From the NCBI GenBank assembly GCA_934317845.1, contig CAKRES010000005.1, positions 1-64,000 of the forward strand: a DNA stretch of 64,000 nucleotides. The letters are read 5' to 3'. The position numbers and the translations under genes were made by a program. This DNA is from an uncultured Lachnospiraceae bacterium. GTDB lineage: Bacteria; Bacillota; Clostridia; Lachnospirales; Lachnospiraceae. Positions 18,197 to 27,034 of this stretch are shown here, one piece after another. The notes beneath the pieces are model-generated. The model saw nothing but the letters and a program-made list of their open reading frames with translations, was not told where the DNA came from and did no database searches. Every line of letters starts with the position of its first letter. The stretch's first letter is position 1.

Positions 18197-19483
18197 TTAC
18201 TCATAAATCTTAACTTTACCAATTCTCTGTGAAATACGCACTCTTGGATTAGATGAATCATCACCATCGATCTTGACATTGACAACTTTATCTGTTTCAT
18301 TGTCAACAACCAGCTTCACACCACTTAAATCCTTATCATTCTTTCTCTTAGAAGATTTGATCAATAAGTTCAGATCATCACCAGGATCAAACTCTGTTCC
18401 CTGATCAAAGTTTTCTGGGTAAGAAACATCTCCAATGTTGTAGCTTACATAGTACTTCTGACCAACCATGAAGAACTTGATTGTTGCATTTTCTACTTCA
18501 TTCACATTGCTGCTGATCTTTGAAGAAGTATCTGATTTAGAAGCAATGCTGATCGCGTCCTCGTTGGAGGAGCTTGGATTTAATGCTACATAGTAATCAT
18601 AATCTTTTACGATCTTATCTCCTTCTTCTAACGAAGAGGTAAGATCTTTATTTGCCTTTGTATCTGATTTATCAGTGGTATCAAAGATATTGTCTGTTCC
18701 AATATCCACTCCATCCAGCTCAAGTTCCGCCTGTTTACGGCTTGCAGAAGTGATTGCATAAAGGTTCAGATTCATAGAACCACTTACCTGTTTGTCTTCT
18801 TCGTTGTAAGAAACATCCATCGTGTCAATCGTCATACGCATCTCATTACCGATAATATATGCCAGTAAATTTTTGATTCCTTTATATGAACCCATATAAT
18901 TAATAGCGATCGGAACCTTGATTCCTGTCAGATCATCATCATTTAATCCAGGCGTAGACGAACCATCTGCTGTGGATGTTCCAGCTGCCTCAGTTGTTGC
19001 TGCAGCCTCTGTTGTTACTGCAGCCTCTGTTGTTGCTGCAGACGCCTCTGTTGTTGCTCCTGCCTGTGTGGCGGTACCAGTTGCCTGTGCGTTTGGCACT
19101 GCACTCTGCGCTGCTCCAGCAGCACTTAATGTATAGAAGGTTTCCTGCTCAGAAAATGTCCATGAATCTGCGTCAAACTCTCCAATGTCCTTATTTTCTG
19201 TCATCTTTCCTAAGAAATCAATGTAGTTTGCCTGCTCTAAGCCTTCTGGGAATTCCTTTAAGATCTTTTCAAATTCTGCTTTGTTTTTCTCAATACCCGC
19301 TTCATATACCGCACGATCTGCTTCTTTGGACTGCAGATCTGCAAGTCTTGCCTGCAACTGGGAAATCTCGCCATCTAATGTTGTCTTTGCATCAATGTTC
19401 GGTTTGATAAAAAGCATAATGGACGCAGCTGCGATTGCAACCATTACGACTACTAATAATGCATTCTTAATTGTTCCGCTCAT
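18197..19483 (-). CDS. pilO: Type IV pilus inner-membrane alignment protein PilO
   Basis: 428 residues. One N-terminal transmembrane helix (about residues 7-27) is followed by a coiled coil (ISQLQARLADLQSKEADR) and then a ferredoxin-like PilO region (IAINYMGSYKGIKNLLAYI, about 195-260), so it should pair with the PilN part of the upstream gene to link the cytoplasmic motor to the pilus. Residues about 133-175 are a Thr/Ala/Glu linker built from TTEAA-type repeats. A C-terminal extension of about 170 residues beyond the usual PilO core has no match I recognise. AAGGAGGG precedes the ATG. Confidence 0.85.
   Translation of the reverse strand: MSGTIKNALLVVVMVAIAAASIMLFIKPNIDAKTTLDGEISQLQARLADLQSKEADRAVYEAGIEKNKAEFEKILKEFPEGLEQANYIDFLGKMTENKDIGEFDADSWTFSEQETFYTLSAAGAAQSAVPNAQATGTATQAGATTEASAATTEAAVTTEAAATTEAAGTSTADGSSTPGLNDDDLTGIKVPIAINYMGSYKGIKNLLAYIIGNEMRMTIDTMDVSYNEEDKQVSGSMNLNLYAITSASRKQAELELDGVDIGTDNIFDTTDKSDTKANKDLTSSLEEGDKIVKDYDYYVALNPSSSNEDAISIASKSDTSSKISSNVNEVENATIKFFMVGQKYYVSYNIGDVSYPENFDQGTEFDPGDDLNLLIKSSKRKNDKDLSGVKLVVDNETDKVVNVKIDGDDSSNPRVRISQRIGKVKIYE
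18988..19058. repeat. 18-bp tandem repeat inside pilO
   Basis: About 3.9 copies of an 18-base unit close to CCTCTGTTGTTGCTGCAG, with one 3-base insertion. The period is a multiple of three, so copy-number change would lengthen or shorten the Thr/Ala/Glu linker without a frameshift. Confidence 0.8.
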
Positions 19484-19501
19484 AATCTGTCCCTCCTTCT
19501 C

Positions 19502-21175
19502 TTACTGTGCTGCCTGTGTAGTGGCAGTTGCTGCTGTTGTTGCAGCAGTACCATCTGCCGCGGTCGTTCCGGCTGCACCGTTTGAGGTCAAACCATCATC
19601 TGCTGCCTGACTGGATGTATAGTTACAAGTGAAGCTTGCAGACCATGTCTCTTTTCCACTTTCCTCATCCTTTTCTTTCGTCATACCACCAGTATAAAGA
19701 TTCTCTACACAGGAAATAGTATTGACCTGATTAATAAACTTGGAAAGGCTCTCATGAGATTCACACTCCATTGTAAACTGTATTCCATCCGGATTACATG
19801 ACAAGCCAGACAATGTTACATCTGATGGCATTTTGTCTTCCAATGCAGTGATCAGATTATACATATTCTCATTTGGAGTTACGGTTGCATCGTATAAGCT
19901 CTGGATGTCATCATAACGAGCTTTTGTTTTATCATATTCAGAAATGATATTCTCGATATCCTGAATTGCCGCAATCTGCGATTCCAGATTGGCTTTCTGC
20001 TGCTCTGCATTCGTCTTGATGATATTAGTTACGATCACACCGGCTACTGATGCAATGATCACCAACACAAGCAGCATTGCAAGGACTTTCGTTACCGTAC
20101 CACTTCCTGCTGCAGCAGTTGCTGACTTTTCGCTCTTATCCTGTGCAATCACAAACTTCATTGGAGCAAATGCAGCACCGATGGAAGCGATCAAGTATAC
20201 CGGGTTATAGATCTGCATATTAATACTTGGATCGAACTTTACATTGTAAAGACTGTCCATGATCTTGGTAGAAATATTTAACTGAATTTTGAACAATCCT
20301 TCAATACCACGGATCAATGCGCCATCACCAGTTAAATATACGTCATCAATCGGTTTATCCGGATTTTTGGATGCGTAGTAATCCATCACACGTCCGATGT
20401 TATTCATCAGATAACGGAACGCTCCGGTTGCCGCATTGTCATCAAAATCAACTGTGATCAGACGTTCATTCTGCAATAATGTCATAGCGGTTGCGGCATC
20501 TACATTCCGCTCCTCCATGATCTCAGCTACAACAGCATTGGTTCCATATGGAACGGTACGCTGTAATAATAAGGTGTCTCCTTTTACAATATTTAAAATA
20601 CTGGATTCTCCACCTAACTGGATCACCATAGTGGTGCTTCCTGTTGTCGTCTGTGTTTTAATGAGCTGTAACATTGCGTTACCGATATAGTCAAGAGCCT
20701 GAACTTTAAGGCCTGCCAGTGCAGCCAGTTCATAATATGCTTTTACCATAACAGTTGGTGCTGCTACGACAAGAACACGCATCTGTTTTTCCGCCTGTAC
20801 TGTCTCTAACACAGAATGAGAAACCACATAGTCTTCTATGTTAACAGGGAAATATTCTGTTGCATTCGCATTGATAATTCCCTTTATTTTGCTCTCTTTT
20901 ACCTGAGGTATCATAACCTCTCTGTTTACGATCTTTGTTGATGTCAATACAAAAATCGCATTTTTATTGCTGATACCGTTGGTAGCAAGCTGATCTTTGA
21001 TCGCTGCTGCTAAGGCATCTTTGTCTTTGATAAATCCATCTTCATAGCTTCCTTCCGGAGTCTCAAAGATGACCGCATTATGTACGGTTGTTCCTTTCTT
21101 TACGGATGCGGTTACTTCAATGATCGTAACACTCTCATTCGTAATATCAATCGTCAATACTTTGTTATTCGCCAT
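19502..21175 (-). CDS. pilMN: PilM-PilN fusion protein of the T4P assembly complex
   Basis: 557 residues. The first 330 are PilM, an actin-like ATPase fold (LTIDITNESVTIIEV at the start, later VIQLGGESSIL and YLTGDGALIRGIEGLF). A transmembrane helix at about 359-383 and a coiled coil lead into a PilN domain (MYNLITALEDKMPSDVTLSGL). The C-terminal 38 residues are a Thr/Ala tail. PilM binds the cytoplasmic tail of PilN in other bacteria, so fusion fixes them one to one; the same fusion is described in Clostridioides difficile. GAGGGAGG precedes the ATG. Confidence 0.92.
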   Translation of the reverse strand: MANNKVLTIDITNESVTIIEVTASVKKGTTVHNAVIFETPEGSYEDGFIKDKDALAAAIKDQLATNGISNKNAIFVLTSTKIVNREVMIPQVKESKIKGIINANATEYFPVNIEDYVVSHSVLETVQAEKQMRVLVVAAPTVMVKAYYELAALAGLKVQALDYIGNAMLQLIKTQTTTGSTTMVIQLGGESSILNIVKGDTLLLQRTVPYGTNAVVAEIMEERNVDAATAMTLLQNERLITVDFDDNAATGAFRYLMNNIGRVMDYYASKNPDKPIDDVYLTGDGALIRGIEGLFKIQLNISTKIMDSLYNVKFDPSINMQIYNPVYLIASIGAAFAPMKFVIAQDKSEKSATAAAGSGTVTKVLAMLLVLVIIASVAGVIVTNIIKTNAEQQKANLESQIAAIQDIENIISEYDKTKARYDDIQSLYDATVTPNENMYNLITALEDKMPSDVTLSGLSCNPDGIQFTMECESHESLSKFINQVNTISCVENLYTGGMTKEKDEESGKETWSASFTCNYTSSQAADDGLTSNGAAGTTAADGTAATTAATATTQAAQ

Positions 21176-21220
21176 GTTTTTTGCCTCCCTCTAAACATAA
21201 GTATAAGCATCTTTATATTG

Positions 21221-21943
21221 TTAGATTTTTAATAAACTCAAGTACCAGCTTGCAAGCTGTTCTCCCCATATCATTGCCACTACAATACCCAGAGACAGAT
21301 ATGGTCCAAAGGCCAGTGTCTGATCTTTTTTACATAGGATCATACTCATTATATGGATGATGCTCCCAAGCACACATCCTGCCACCAATGCGACCAGAAT
21401 CTCCTTCCAGCCTAATAATAAACCTGCAGCCGCCATAAGTTTTACGTCCCCGCCGCCTATCCAAGTTCCACCAGATACCCAGTAGAGTAGGCATAAAAAT
21501 CCGCTGACTGCAAAAAAGCCAATTATATACTGACTCCAATTGTGATAATCGAGTCCCAGTCTAATTAGCCCTAATACCAGAATACACACATTAAGACCCC
21601 TTGGAATCTCATAGGTGTTCCAATCAACAACTGCTACGACCAGCAAAATCATCATACACAAAATGTATAACACGTCTTTTATTGTAATCATCAATTGTCC
21701 TGCGTGTGTACGCCAGACATAAAATAGGATACCTGCAGTTAATACAATTATGCTTATGCTTACGTTCTTGATTGTAAAATATTTAGTTGTTGTCTTATTG
21801 TCCGGTTGTTCCTCTTGTTCCACCCGTTTAATCAAACGGTCTATTACGTAGGATGCCAGTATAGCCCCCACTACACCAGACAAAATCACAATCATCCCTA
21901 TTATCATATGCATCATTGCCCCCGCCGCAACCTTTGCAAACAT
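21221..21943 (-). CDS. pilD: Prepilin peptidase (A24 family) without methylase domain
   Basis: An integral membrane aspartyl protease that would cleave prepilin leaders after Gly. The catalytic aspartates are in VVDWNTYEIP (Asp107) and GGGDVKLMAA (Asp166), numbered from the longest frame. The residual first helix (GVVGAILASYVIDRL) runs into a short hydrophilic loop; the zinc-binding CxxC methyltransferase domain of PilD is absent. It sits between pilA and pilMN. The start is uncertain: Met1, Met10, Met11 and Met13 are all possible, with a G-rich stretch just before Met10/11. Confidence 0.88.
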   Translation of the reverse strand: MFAKVAAGAMMHMIIGMIVILSGVVGAILASYVIDRLIKRVEQEEQPDNKTTTKYFTIKNVSISIIVLTAGILFYVWRTHAGQLMITIKDVLYILCMMILLVVAVVDWNTYEIPRGLNVCILVLGLIRLGLDYHNWSQYIIGFFAVSGFLCLLYWVSGGTWIGGGDVKLMAAAGLLLGWKEILVALVAGCVLGSIIHIMSMILCKKDQTLAFGPYLSLGIVVAMIWGEQLASWYLSLLKI

Positions 21944-21950
21944 AAAATAT

Positions 21951-21984
21951 TTGTATAACCACCTGAATCCAGGTGGTTATACAA
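21951..21984. repeat. 15-bp perfect inverted repeat between pilA and pilD
   Basis: Arms at 21951-21965 and 21970-21984 are perfectly complementary around the loop AATC. It begins directly after the pilA stop codon region and has only a weak T-rich tail on the minus strand, so it looks like a partial terminator or mRNA 3' stabiliser. Confidence 0.75.
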
Positions 21985-21997
21985 TTATAATTTAGAA

Positions 21998-22558
21998 CTA
22001 TTTTGTCATAGCGTCATTAGCATTTGGATATACTTCAACCAGATTAGATGTTAAAGCAGTACCATCAGCTGCTGTTGCTGCAGTACCAGGTGCTACACCT
22101 GCCATTACATAAATTTTGATCGTGCTTGATGCAGGATCAATGCTGACATAATATCCATCTGAAGATGTGATTGCCTTGTTCTTTAAGTTGGTATCTGTTG
22201 CCTTCTTTGAGAACTTAGTAGCCTTTAACGAGCTATAAGAAGAAATACCACCAGACACATTGCTGTTTACTGTCTCACCAAATGCATTACTTGTGGAGAT
22301 GTCAGATGTGTTGAACTTAATTGGAGTTGATCCAATTGATGTGTAGTTGGTCTCGATATCATCTAATACAGCCTCATCAGAAATAGCTGACTGAATTGCA
22401 GATGCAATTGTCTGAGCGTTAGATACCGTTGTTGATCTTCTTGACTTAGCAACGTAGCTAATTAATGCAGGAGCTAATGCACCAGCTAAGATTGCCATGA
22501 TAGCAATAACGATGATCAGCTCTACCAGCGAGAAACCTTTGTTGTTCATTTTCTTCAT
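21998..22558 (-). CDS. pilA: Major type IV pilin
   Basis: 186 residues. The short leader MKKMNNKG is followed by FSLVELIIVIAIMAILAGALAPALISYV, with Phe at +1 and Glu at +5, the canonical type IVa pilin start. The head is Ser/Thr/Ala-rich, has no cysteines and therefore no disulfide loop. Its size, its place after pilC, a strong AAAGGAGAG ribosome binding site and the stable hairpin after the gene point to the main structural subunit rather than a minor pilin. Confidence 0.9.
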   Translation of the reverse strand: MKKMNNKGFSLVELIIVIAIMAILAGALAPALISYVAKSRRSTTVSNAQTIASAIQSAISDEAVLDDIETNYTSIGSTPIKFNTSDISTSNAFGETVNSNVSGGISSYSSLKATKFSKKATDTNLKNKAITSSDGYYVSIDPASSTIKIYVMAGVAPGTAATAADGTALTSNLVEVYPNANDAMTK

Positions 22559-22602
22559 AGTTTTTCTCTCCTTTACTTGAAAAATATTGTTAAATAGTTT
22601 CT

Positions 22603-22622
22603 ATTATATCCGCCTTTGGCGG
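22603..22622 (-). promoter_or_regulatory. pilC-pilA intergenic hairpin and -10-like box
   Basis: CCGCC/GGCGG with a 3-base loop (22610-22622) is followed on the minus strand by TATAAT (22603-22608). The expected -35 position is poor, so it may be an RNA processing or regulatory hairpin rather than a full promoter. Confidence 0.35.
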
Positions 22623-22634
22623 TTATAACCTTGA

Positions 22635-23849
22635 TTATAAGTCTTCCATACCGGTGTACATACTGATCATTGGTCCATATACCGCTGCTACGATCATACC
22701 AACAACACCAGCCATAAACACCATGATCAACGGTTCCATCGCAGAGGTTAAAGCTTTCGTTGCTTCATCTACTTCTTCATCAAAGAAGTCTGCTACACGG
22801 AACATCATATCCTCTAAGTTACCGGTTTCCTCTCCAATATGTACCATCTGTGTTAAAAGAGGAGGAAAGATACCCATATCCTTGAGTGGTTTGGAAAGTG
22901 GTACACCTTTCGCCACCTGATCTCTTGCCTCTAACAGCTTCTCCTGAATAATCTTATTCGTCATAACCTTTGCTACCGACTCTACTGCATCGATCAGCTG
23001 AATACCGGATGCCATCAGAGTGGATAAGGTTCTTGCAAAACGAGAAGCAGATGACTTGATCGTTAAGTTACCGATCAAAGGTACTTTCATGGCTGCTTTC
23101 GCAAAGAAGTACTGACCTGTACTCGTTCGTTTAAACACAACAATTCCAACAACCAGACCAACAACTACAGCAATACAGATATACCACTTCTGAATCAAAA
23201 AGTCGCTGACTGCCACCATGATCTTCGTCGCCATCGGAAGTTCCATATCCATATCCGCAAACATAGATGTAAAGTTCGGAATTACGACAACAATACATAA
23301 AATAACTACCACAACACAGACAACCAATACAATGATCGGGTAGGTCATCGCACTCTTGATCTGGCTCTGCAGACGGTTATCCTTCTCAAAGTGGTCTGCC
23401 ATACGGGTCAGAGCTACTTCCAAACTACCGGATGCCTCTCCTGCTTCCACCATGTTGATCAGAATCTGTGGAAAACATTTCGGATGCTGACGGAATGCAT
23501 CTGCAAGGTTACTACCTTTCTCTACACTTACCTGTACATCCTTCAATGCTGCCTTTAATGTTTTGTTCGTTGCCTGTTCTGATAACATATCAAGTGCCAT
23601 GATGATCGTAACTCCGGCATTCAGAATGGATGCAAACTGTTTACAAAACATCGTAAGGTCTTTCGCCTTTACCGCTCCACCGATATTGATGTTGATATCT
23701 TTGTCCATAGCACCGGCTTCTGAAACGCTTAAGATCTGATATCCTTCACTTTTCAGTTTATCCTGTGCACGTTCCAGATTATTGGCTTCAATCTTACCAC
23801 TTTTATTCTTACCATCAGACGATATCGCCTTGTACTTATAAAGTGCCAT
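22635..23849 (-). CDS. pilC: Type IV pilus platform protein PilC
   Basis: 404 residues from the ATG opening MALYKYKAISS, chosen because GGAGGAG is 8 bases upstream; the longer frame adds 12 residues of the leader. It is a GspF/PilC family polytopic membrane protein on which the PilB and PilT motors act. Two GspF repeats are visible, each with the conserved Gly-Glu motif (MVEAGEASGSLEVAL and MVHIGEETGNLEDMM), and three long hydrophobic segments. It is the first gene after a 217-base gap holding a candidate promoter, so the structural genes may be transcribed separately from the motors. Confidence 0.95.
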   Translation of the reverse strand: MALYKYKAISSDGKNKSGKIEANNLERAQDKLKSEGYQILSVSEAGAMDKDININIGGAVKAKDLTMFCKQFASILNAGVTIIMALDMLSEQATNKTLKAALKDVQVSVEKGSNLADAFRQHPKCFPQILINMVEAGEASGSLEVALTRMADHFEKDNRLQSQIKSAMTYPIIVLVVCVVVVILCIVVVIPNFTSMFADMDMELPMATKIMVAVSDFLIQKWYICIAVVVGLVVGIVVFKRTSTGQYFFAKAAMKVPLIGNLTIKSSASRFARTLSTLMASGIQLIDAVESVAKVMTNKIIQEKLLEARDQVAKGVPLSKPLKDMGIFPPLLTQMVHIGEETGNLEDMMFRVADFFDEEVDEATKALTSAMEPLIMVFMAGVVGMIVAAVYGPMISMYTGMEDL

Positions 23850-23980
23850 CGAATCTCCTCCATATCTCTTAAAATATTCGCTCACCTAGTATGATAGAAT
23901 CGTTCTTCATGCAGTACTGCTTATAGGAAGTGCAAGCCCCCGCGCCCTATATCTATAACCGCACAATTCTACATAAGGTT

Positions 23981-24009
23981 ATCTTACACAATTACTGTCA
24001 CAATTGCAA
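23981..24009 (-). promoter_or_regulatory. Putative promoter for the pilC-to-tip operon
   Basis: On the minus strand TTGCAA (24004-24009) and TAAGAT (23981-23986) are 17 bases apart. The transcript would have a leader of about 125 bases before pilC. No c-di-GMP riboswitch consensus of either class was recognised in that leader. Confidence 0.5.
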
Positions 24010-24066
24010 TAAGAATTGAGACTTTTGTGAAAAATTTGTAAATTCTGCACAAAACGTTTCGGCAAC

Positions 24067-25128
24067 CTATCCAACACGTTTGATCATACCAGCCTGATCC
24101 TGCGAATATGTGATGGCTGTTTCTTTATCGATCGCGCCTTGACGGAACAGTTCAAAGATAGAATCATCCATTGTGATCATACCCTGCGCACGGCTTGTCT
24201 GCATGGTAGAAGGAATCTGATGTGACTTACCTTCACGGATCAGTGCCTTGATCGCAGGAGTCTCCAACATTACCTCAAATGCTGCTACACGGCCATTGCC
24301 ATCTGCTGTCGGCATCAGCTGCTGTGAAATAACCGCTACCATAACCATCGCAAGCTGCACACGAATCTGCTGCTGCTGGTGCGGTGGGAATACATCAATG
24401 ATACGATCGATCGTTGCCGCAGCACCGATGGTATGCAAGGTAGAGAATACCAAGTGTCCGGTCTCTGCCGCTGTTACCGCAGTGGAAATCGTCTCAAAAT
24501 CACGCATCTCTCCTACCAGAATGATATCCGGGTCTTCACGGAGGGCAGCACGAAGAGCATTTGCATAACTCAATGTATCCTGTCCAACCTCTCTCTGGTT
24601 GATCGTTGCTACCTTGTGATGGTGAACATACTCGATCGGGTCCTCCATGGTCAGGATGTGCGTACTTAAGTTGGAATTCGCACGGTCTAAGATAGATGCC
24701 AGTGTGGTTGACTTACCAGAACCGGTTGGTCCGGTTACCAGCACCAGTCCACGTCTTCTCTTGTACAATTCCACTACATGCTCCGGCAATCCTAACATAT
24801 CAGGAGTAGGAATTACCGTTTCAATTCTACGAAGTGCTGCCGCCATACAACCTTTCTGCATATATGCATTGACACGGTATCGGCCAATGTCCTGTGCAGT
24901 GTAAGAGAAATCGGCCTCACCTTTTTCTTTTAAAATATTTGCCAGTCTTGGTGTCAGCATACTTTCTACCAGACTTCTGGTGTCTGCCGGCGTCAGGCGA
25001 TCTACTGCTACGTCTACTAATTTACCATGGATACGAAGTTTTGGTGGTACTCCTGCGGTAATATGTATATCGGACGCCTTCTGTTCCAAAGCAAATTCTA
25101 ACAATTCGTTCATTGTAATCTGTGCCAT
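24067..25128 (-). CDS. pilT: Type IV pilus retraction ATPase
   Basis: 353 residues, the normal PilT length. It has an N-terminal PAS-like part (KASDIHITAGVPPKLRIHG), Walker A GPTGSGKST (133-141), Asp box (MEDPIEYVHHHK), Walker B (DPDIILVGEMRD) and the His box (GHLVFSTLHTIGA). The C-terminal AIRNLI motif of PilT appears as AIKALIREGKSHQ. As a hexameric motor it would depolymerise the pilus and power twitching or DNA uptake. It lies 79 bases after pilB, so the two motors form one unit. Confidence 0.95.
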   Translation of the reverse strand: MAQITMNELLEFALEQKASDIHITAGVPPKLRIHGKLVDVAVDRLTPADTRSLVESMLTPRLANILKEKGEADFSYTAQDIGRYRVNAYMQKGCMAAALRRIETVIPTPDMLGLPEHVVELYKRRRGLVLVTGPTGSGKSTTLASILDRANSNLSTHILTMEDPIEYVHHHKVATINQREVGQDTLSYANALRAALREDPDIILVGEMRDFETISTAVTAAETGHLVFSTLHTIGAAATIDRIIDVFPPHQQQQIRVQLAMVMVAVISQQLMPTADGNGRVAAFEVMLETPAIKALIREGKSHQIPSTMQTSRAQGMITMDDSIFELFRQGAIDKETAITYSQDQAGMIKRVG

Positions 25129-25207
25129 CGTATCTCTCCTTGTTAAAAAATATAGTTGTTATTACATCTCAAATCAGGATGTGTTCCTGATAGTGATTCA
25201 TTTTATA

Positions 25208-26923
25208 TTACATAGAGTCCTCTGCCTCGTATGCGATCTTCTTCATTTCTGAAATAGAGGTTGTTCCATTGAGTACCAGCTCTGCCGCAGCCATACGAAG
25301 GGTCTTCAGTCCTTCTTTGATGGCTTCCTCCTCGATCTGATCTGCCGTTCCTCCTGCTGCGATAATCTTTGAAATTGCATGCGTGATCGGCATGATCTCA
25401 TACACACCGATACGTCCACGATAGCCAGTTCCACCACACACACCACAGGTTTCATTGCCGCTTGGCTCATAGATCGTAATCTCTTCTCCCGGAGCTCCCA
25501 GCATCGTTGCTTCGTAATCTTCCGCCAGCCGTGGTACTTTACAGGTGCACAGACGTCGTACCAGTCGCTGGGCAATTACCCCTACCACAGCATCCGCAAC
25601 TGTATATGGTTCCTGTCCCATATCGATCAGACGGGTGATGGTAGAAGCTGCACTGTTCGTATGCAGGGTAGATACCACCAAGTGACCGGTGATCGCGGCT
25701 TTGATCGCGATACTACAGGTCTCCTCGTCTCGAATCTCTCCAATCATGATGATGTCCGGATCCTGACGCAGGATAGAACGAAGTGCTGCTGCGAATGTCA
25801 TTTCTGCTTTTACATTTACCATAACCTGATTGATACCGTCGATATTTGCCTCGACCGGATCCTCAACCGTGATAATATTTACATCTTCTGTATTCAGCTC
25901 ACTAAGTGCTGTATACAGTGTCGTTGATTTACCAGAACCGGTTGGTCCGGTTACCAGAATAACGCCATGAGGATTACTCAAAATACCATCGAACTTCTGT
26001 AACTCATCCGGCGAGAAACCAAGTTCACTCTTCGGCTTTGTCAATCCTTCCTTTGATGTCATACGCATTACAATCTTCTCTCCGTAACATGTTGGAAGAA
26101 TAGACACACGGACATCAAACTCTTTTCGGTCAACCATTACTGTGATACGACCATCCTGTGGTTTTCTCTTTTCTGCAATATCCATACCACCCATGATCTT
26201 TAAGCGGGCGGAGATACCGGGCATCATACCAATATCCAGCCGCTGTACTACCTGTAAGGCACCGTCAATTCGATAGCGAACACGAACCTGTGTCTCCATC
26301 GGTTCAATATGTATATCTGATGTTCTCTGTCTTACCGCGTTCTCCAAAATACCACGCACGATCTTAACGATCGGAGAATTCTCTACATCTTCGTTGTACT
26401 CATCTTCCTCTGCCTGAGAAAGTCCGCTGCTGTTGAGCTCCTCCCGGTACTGCTCTGCCGCAGCCCTTGCTTCCTTATCACCGAAATACCGTCCCAAAGT
26501 TGCATCAATATCATCATCACTACAAAGGAGCGGTTCGATCTGATAATTGGTTGCAATCGACATATCATCTAATGCAATGATATCCATCGGATCTGACATT
26601 GCCACTCTTAATACGTTTGGATTCGTTTCATCAAATTCAATCGGAATGGCACGATACTTCCGGATCAAATTCTCCGGAATAATGTTTAAGATCTGCTCCT
26701 CCAGCTTTACGCCCTGCAGGCTGATAAAATCAATTCCAAGCTGCTGCTGCAATGTTGCATTTAATATATCCTGGCTGATATAGTCTAATTTCACAAGCGT
26801 CTGACCAAGTTTTAAACCCAGTTCTTTCTGTCTTGACAATGCCTCCATTAACTCGTCTTCTGTGATGGCACCTGCTGCTACCAGCAAATCTCCTAATTTA
26901 ATCTTTTTTCGTATCATCTTCAT
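25208..26923 (-). CDS. pilB: Type IV pilus extension ATPase
   Basis: 571 residues. Order: MshEN domain (about 1-145, with the LGxxLV-type repeats that bind c-di-GMP in related proteins), linker, N2 domain, Walker A GPTGSGKST (326-334), Asp box (VEDPVEANI), Walker B (DPDIIMIGEIRD), and the four-cysteine zinc site Cys459, Cys461, Cys493, Cys496. It drives pilus polymerisation with PilC. Upstream only 111 bases separate it from the histidine kinase; a TACAAT -10-like box is present there with no good -35. GAGGTG precedes the ATG. Confidence 0.95.
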   Translation of the reverse strand: MKMIRKKIKLGDLLVAAGAITEDELMEALSRQKELGLKLGQTLVKLDYISQDILNATLQQQLGIDFISLQGVKLEEQILNIIPENLIRKYRAIPIEFDETNPNVLRVAMSDPMDIIALDDMSIATNYQIEPLLCSDDDIDATLGRYFGDKEARAAAEQYREELNSSGLSQAEEDEYNEDVENSPIVKIVRGILENAVRQRTSDIHIEPMETQVRVRYRIDGALQVVQRLDIGMMPGISARLKIMGGMDIAEKRKPQDGRITVMVDRKEFDVRVSILPTCYGEKIVMRMTSKEGLTKPKSELGFSPDELQKFDGILSNPHGVILVTGPTGSGKSTTLYTALSELNTEDVNIITVEDPVEANIDGINQVMVNVKAEMTFAAALRSILRQDPDIIMIGEIRDEETCSIAIKAAITGHLVVSTLHTNSAASTITRLIDMGQEPYTVADAVVGVIAQRLVRRLCTCKVPRLAEDYEATMLGAPGEEITIYEPSGNETCGVCGGTGYRGRIGVYEIMPITHAISKIIAAGGTADQIEEEAIKEGLKTLRMAAAELVLNGTTSISEMKKIAYEAEDSM

Positions 26924-27034
26924 AAGTCAATTGCACCTCACATATCTGATAAATCACTATTCGTATTGTAACACATTATCATAAAAACGAAAAGAAAAAG
27001 ATCATTTTTCGTTACATTGCACAGTTTTCATTCC

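Noticed and set aside
23850..23975. c-di-GMP riboswitch in the pilC leader
   Set aside because: Neither class I nor class II conserved core could be found by eye.
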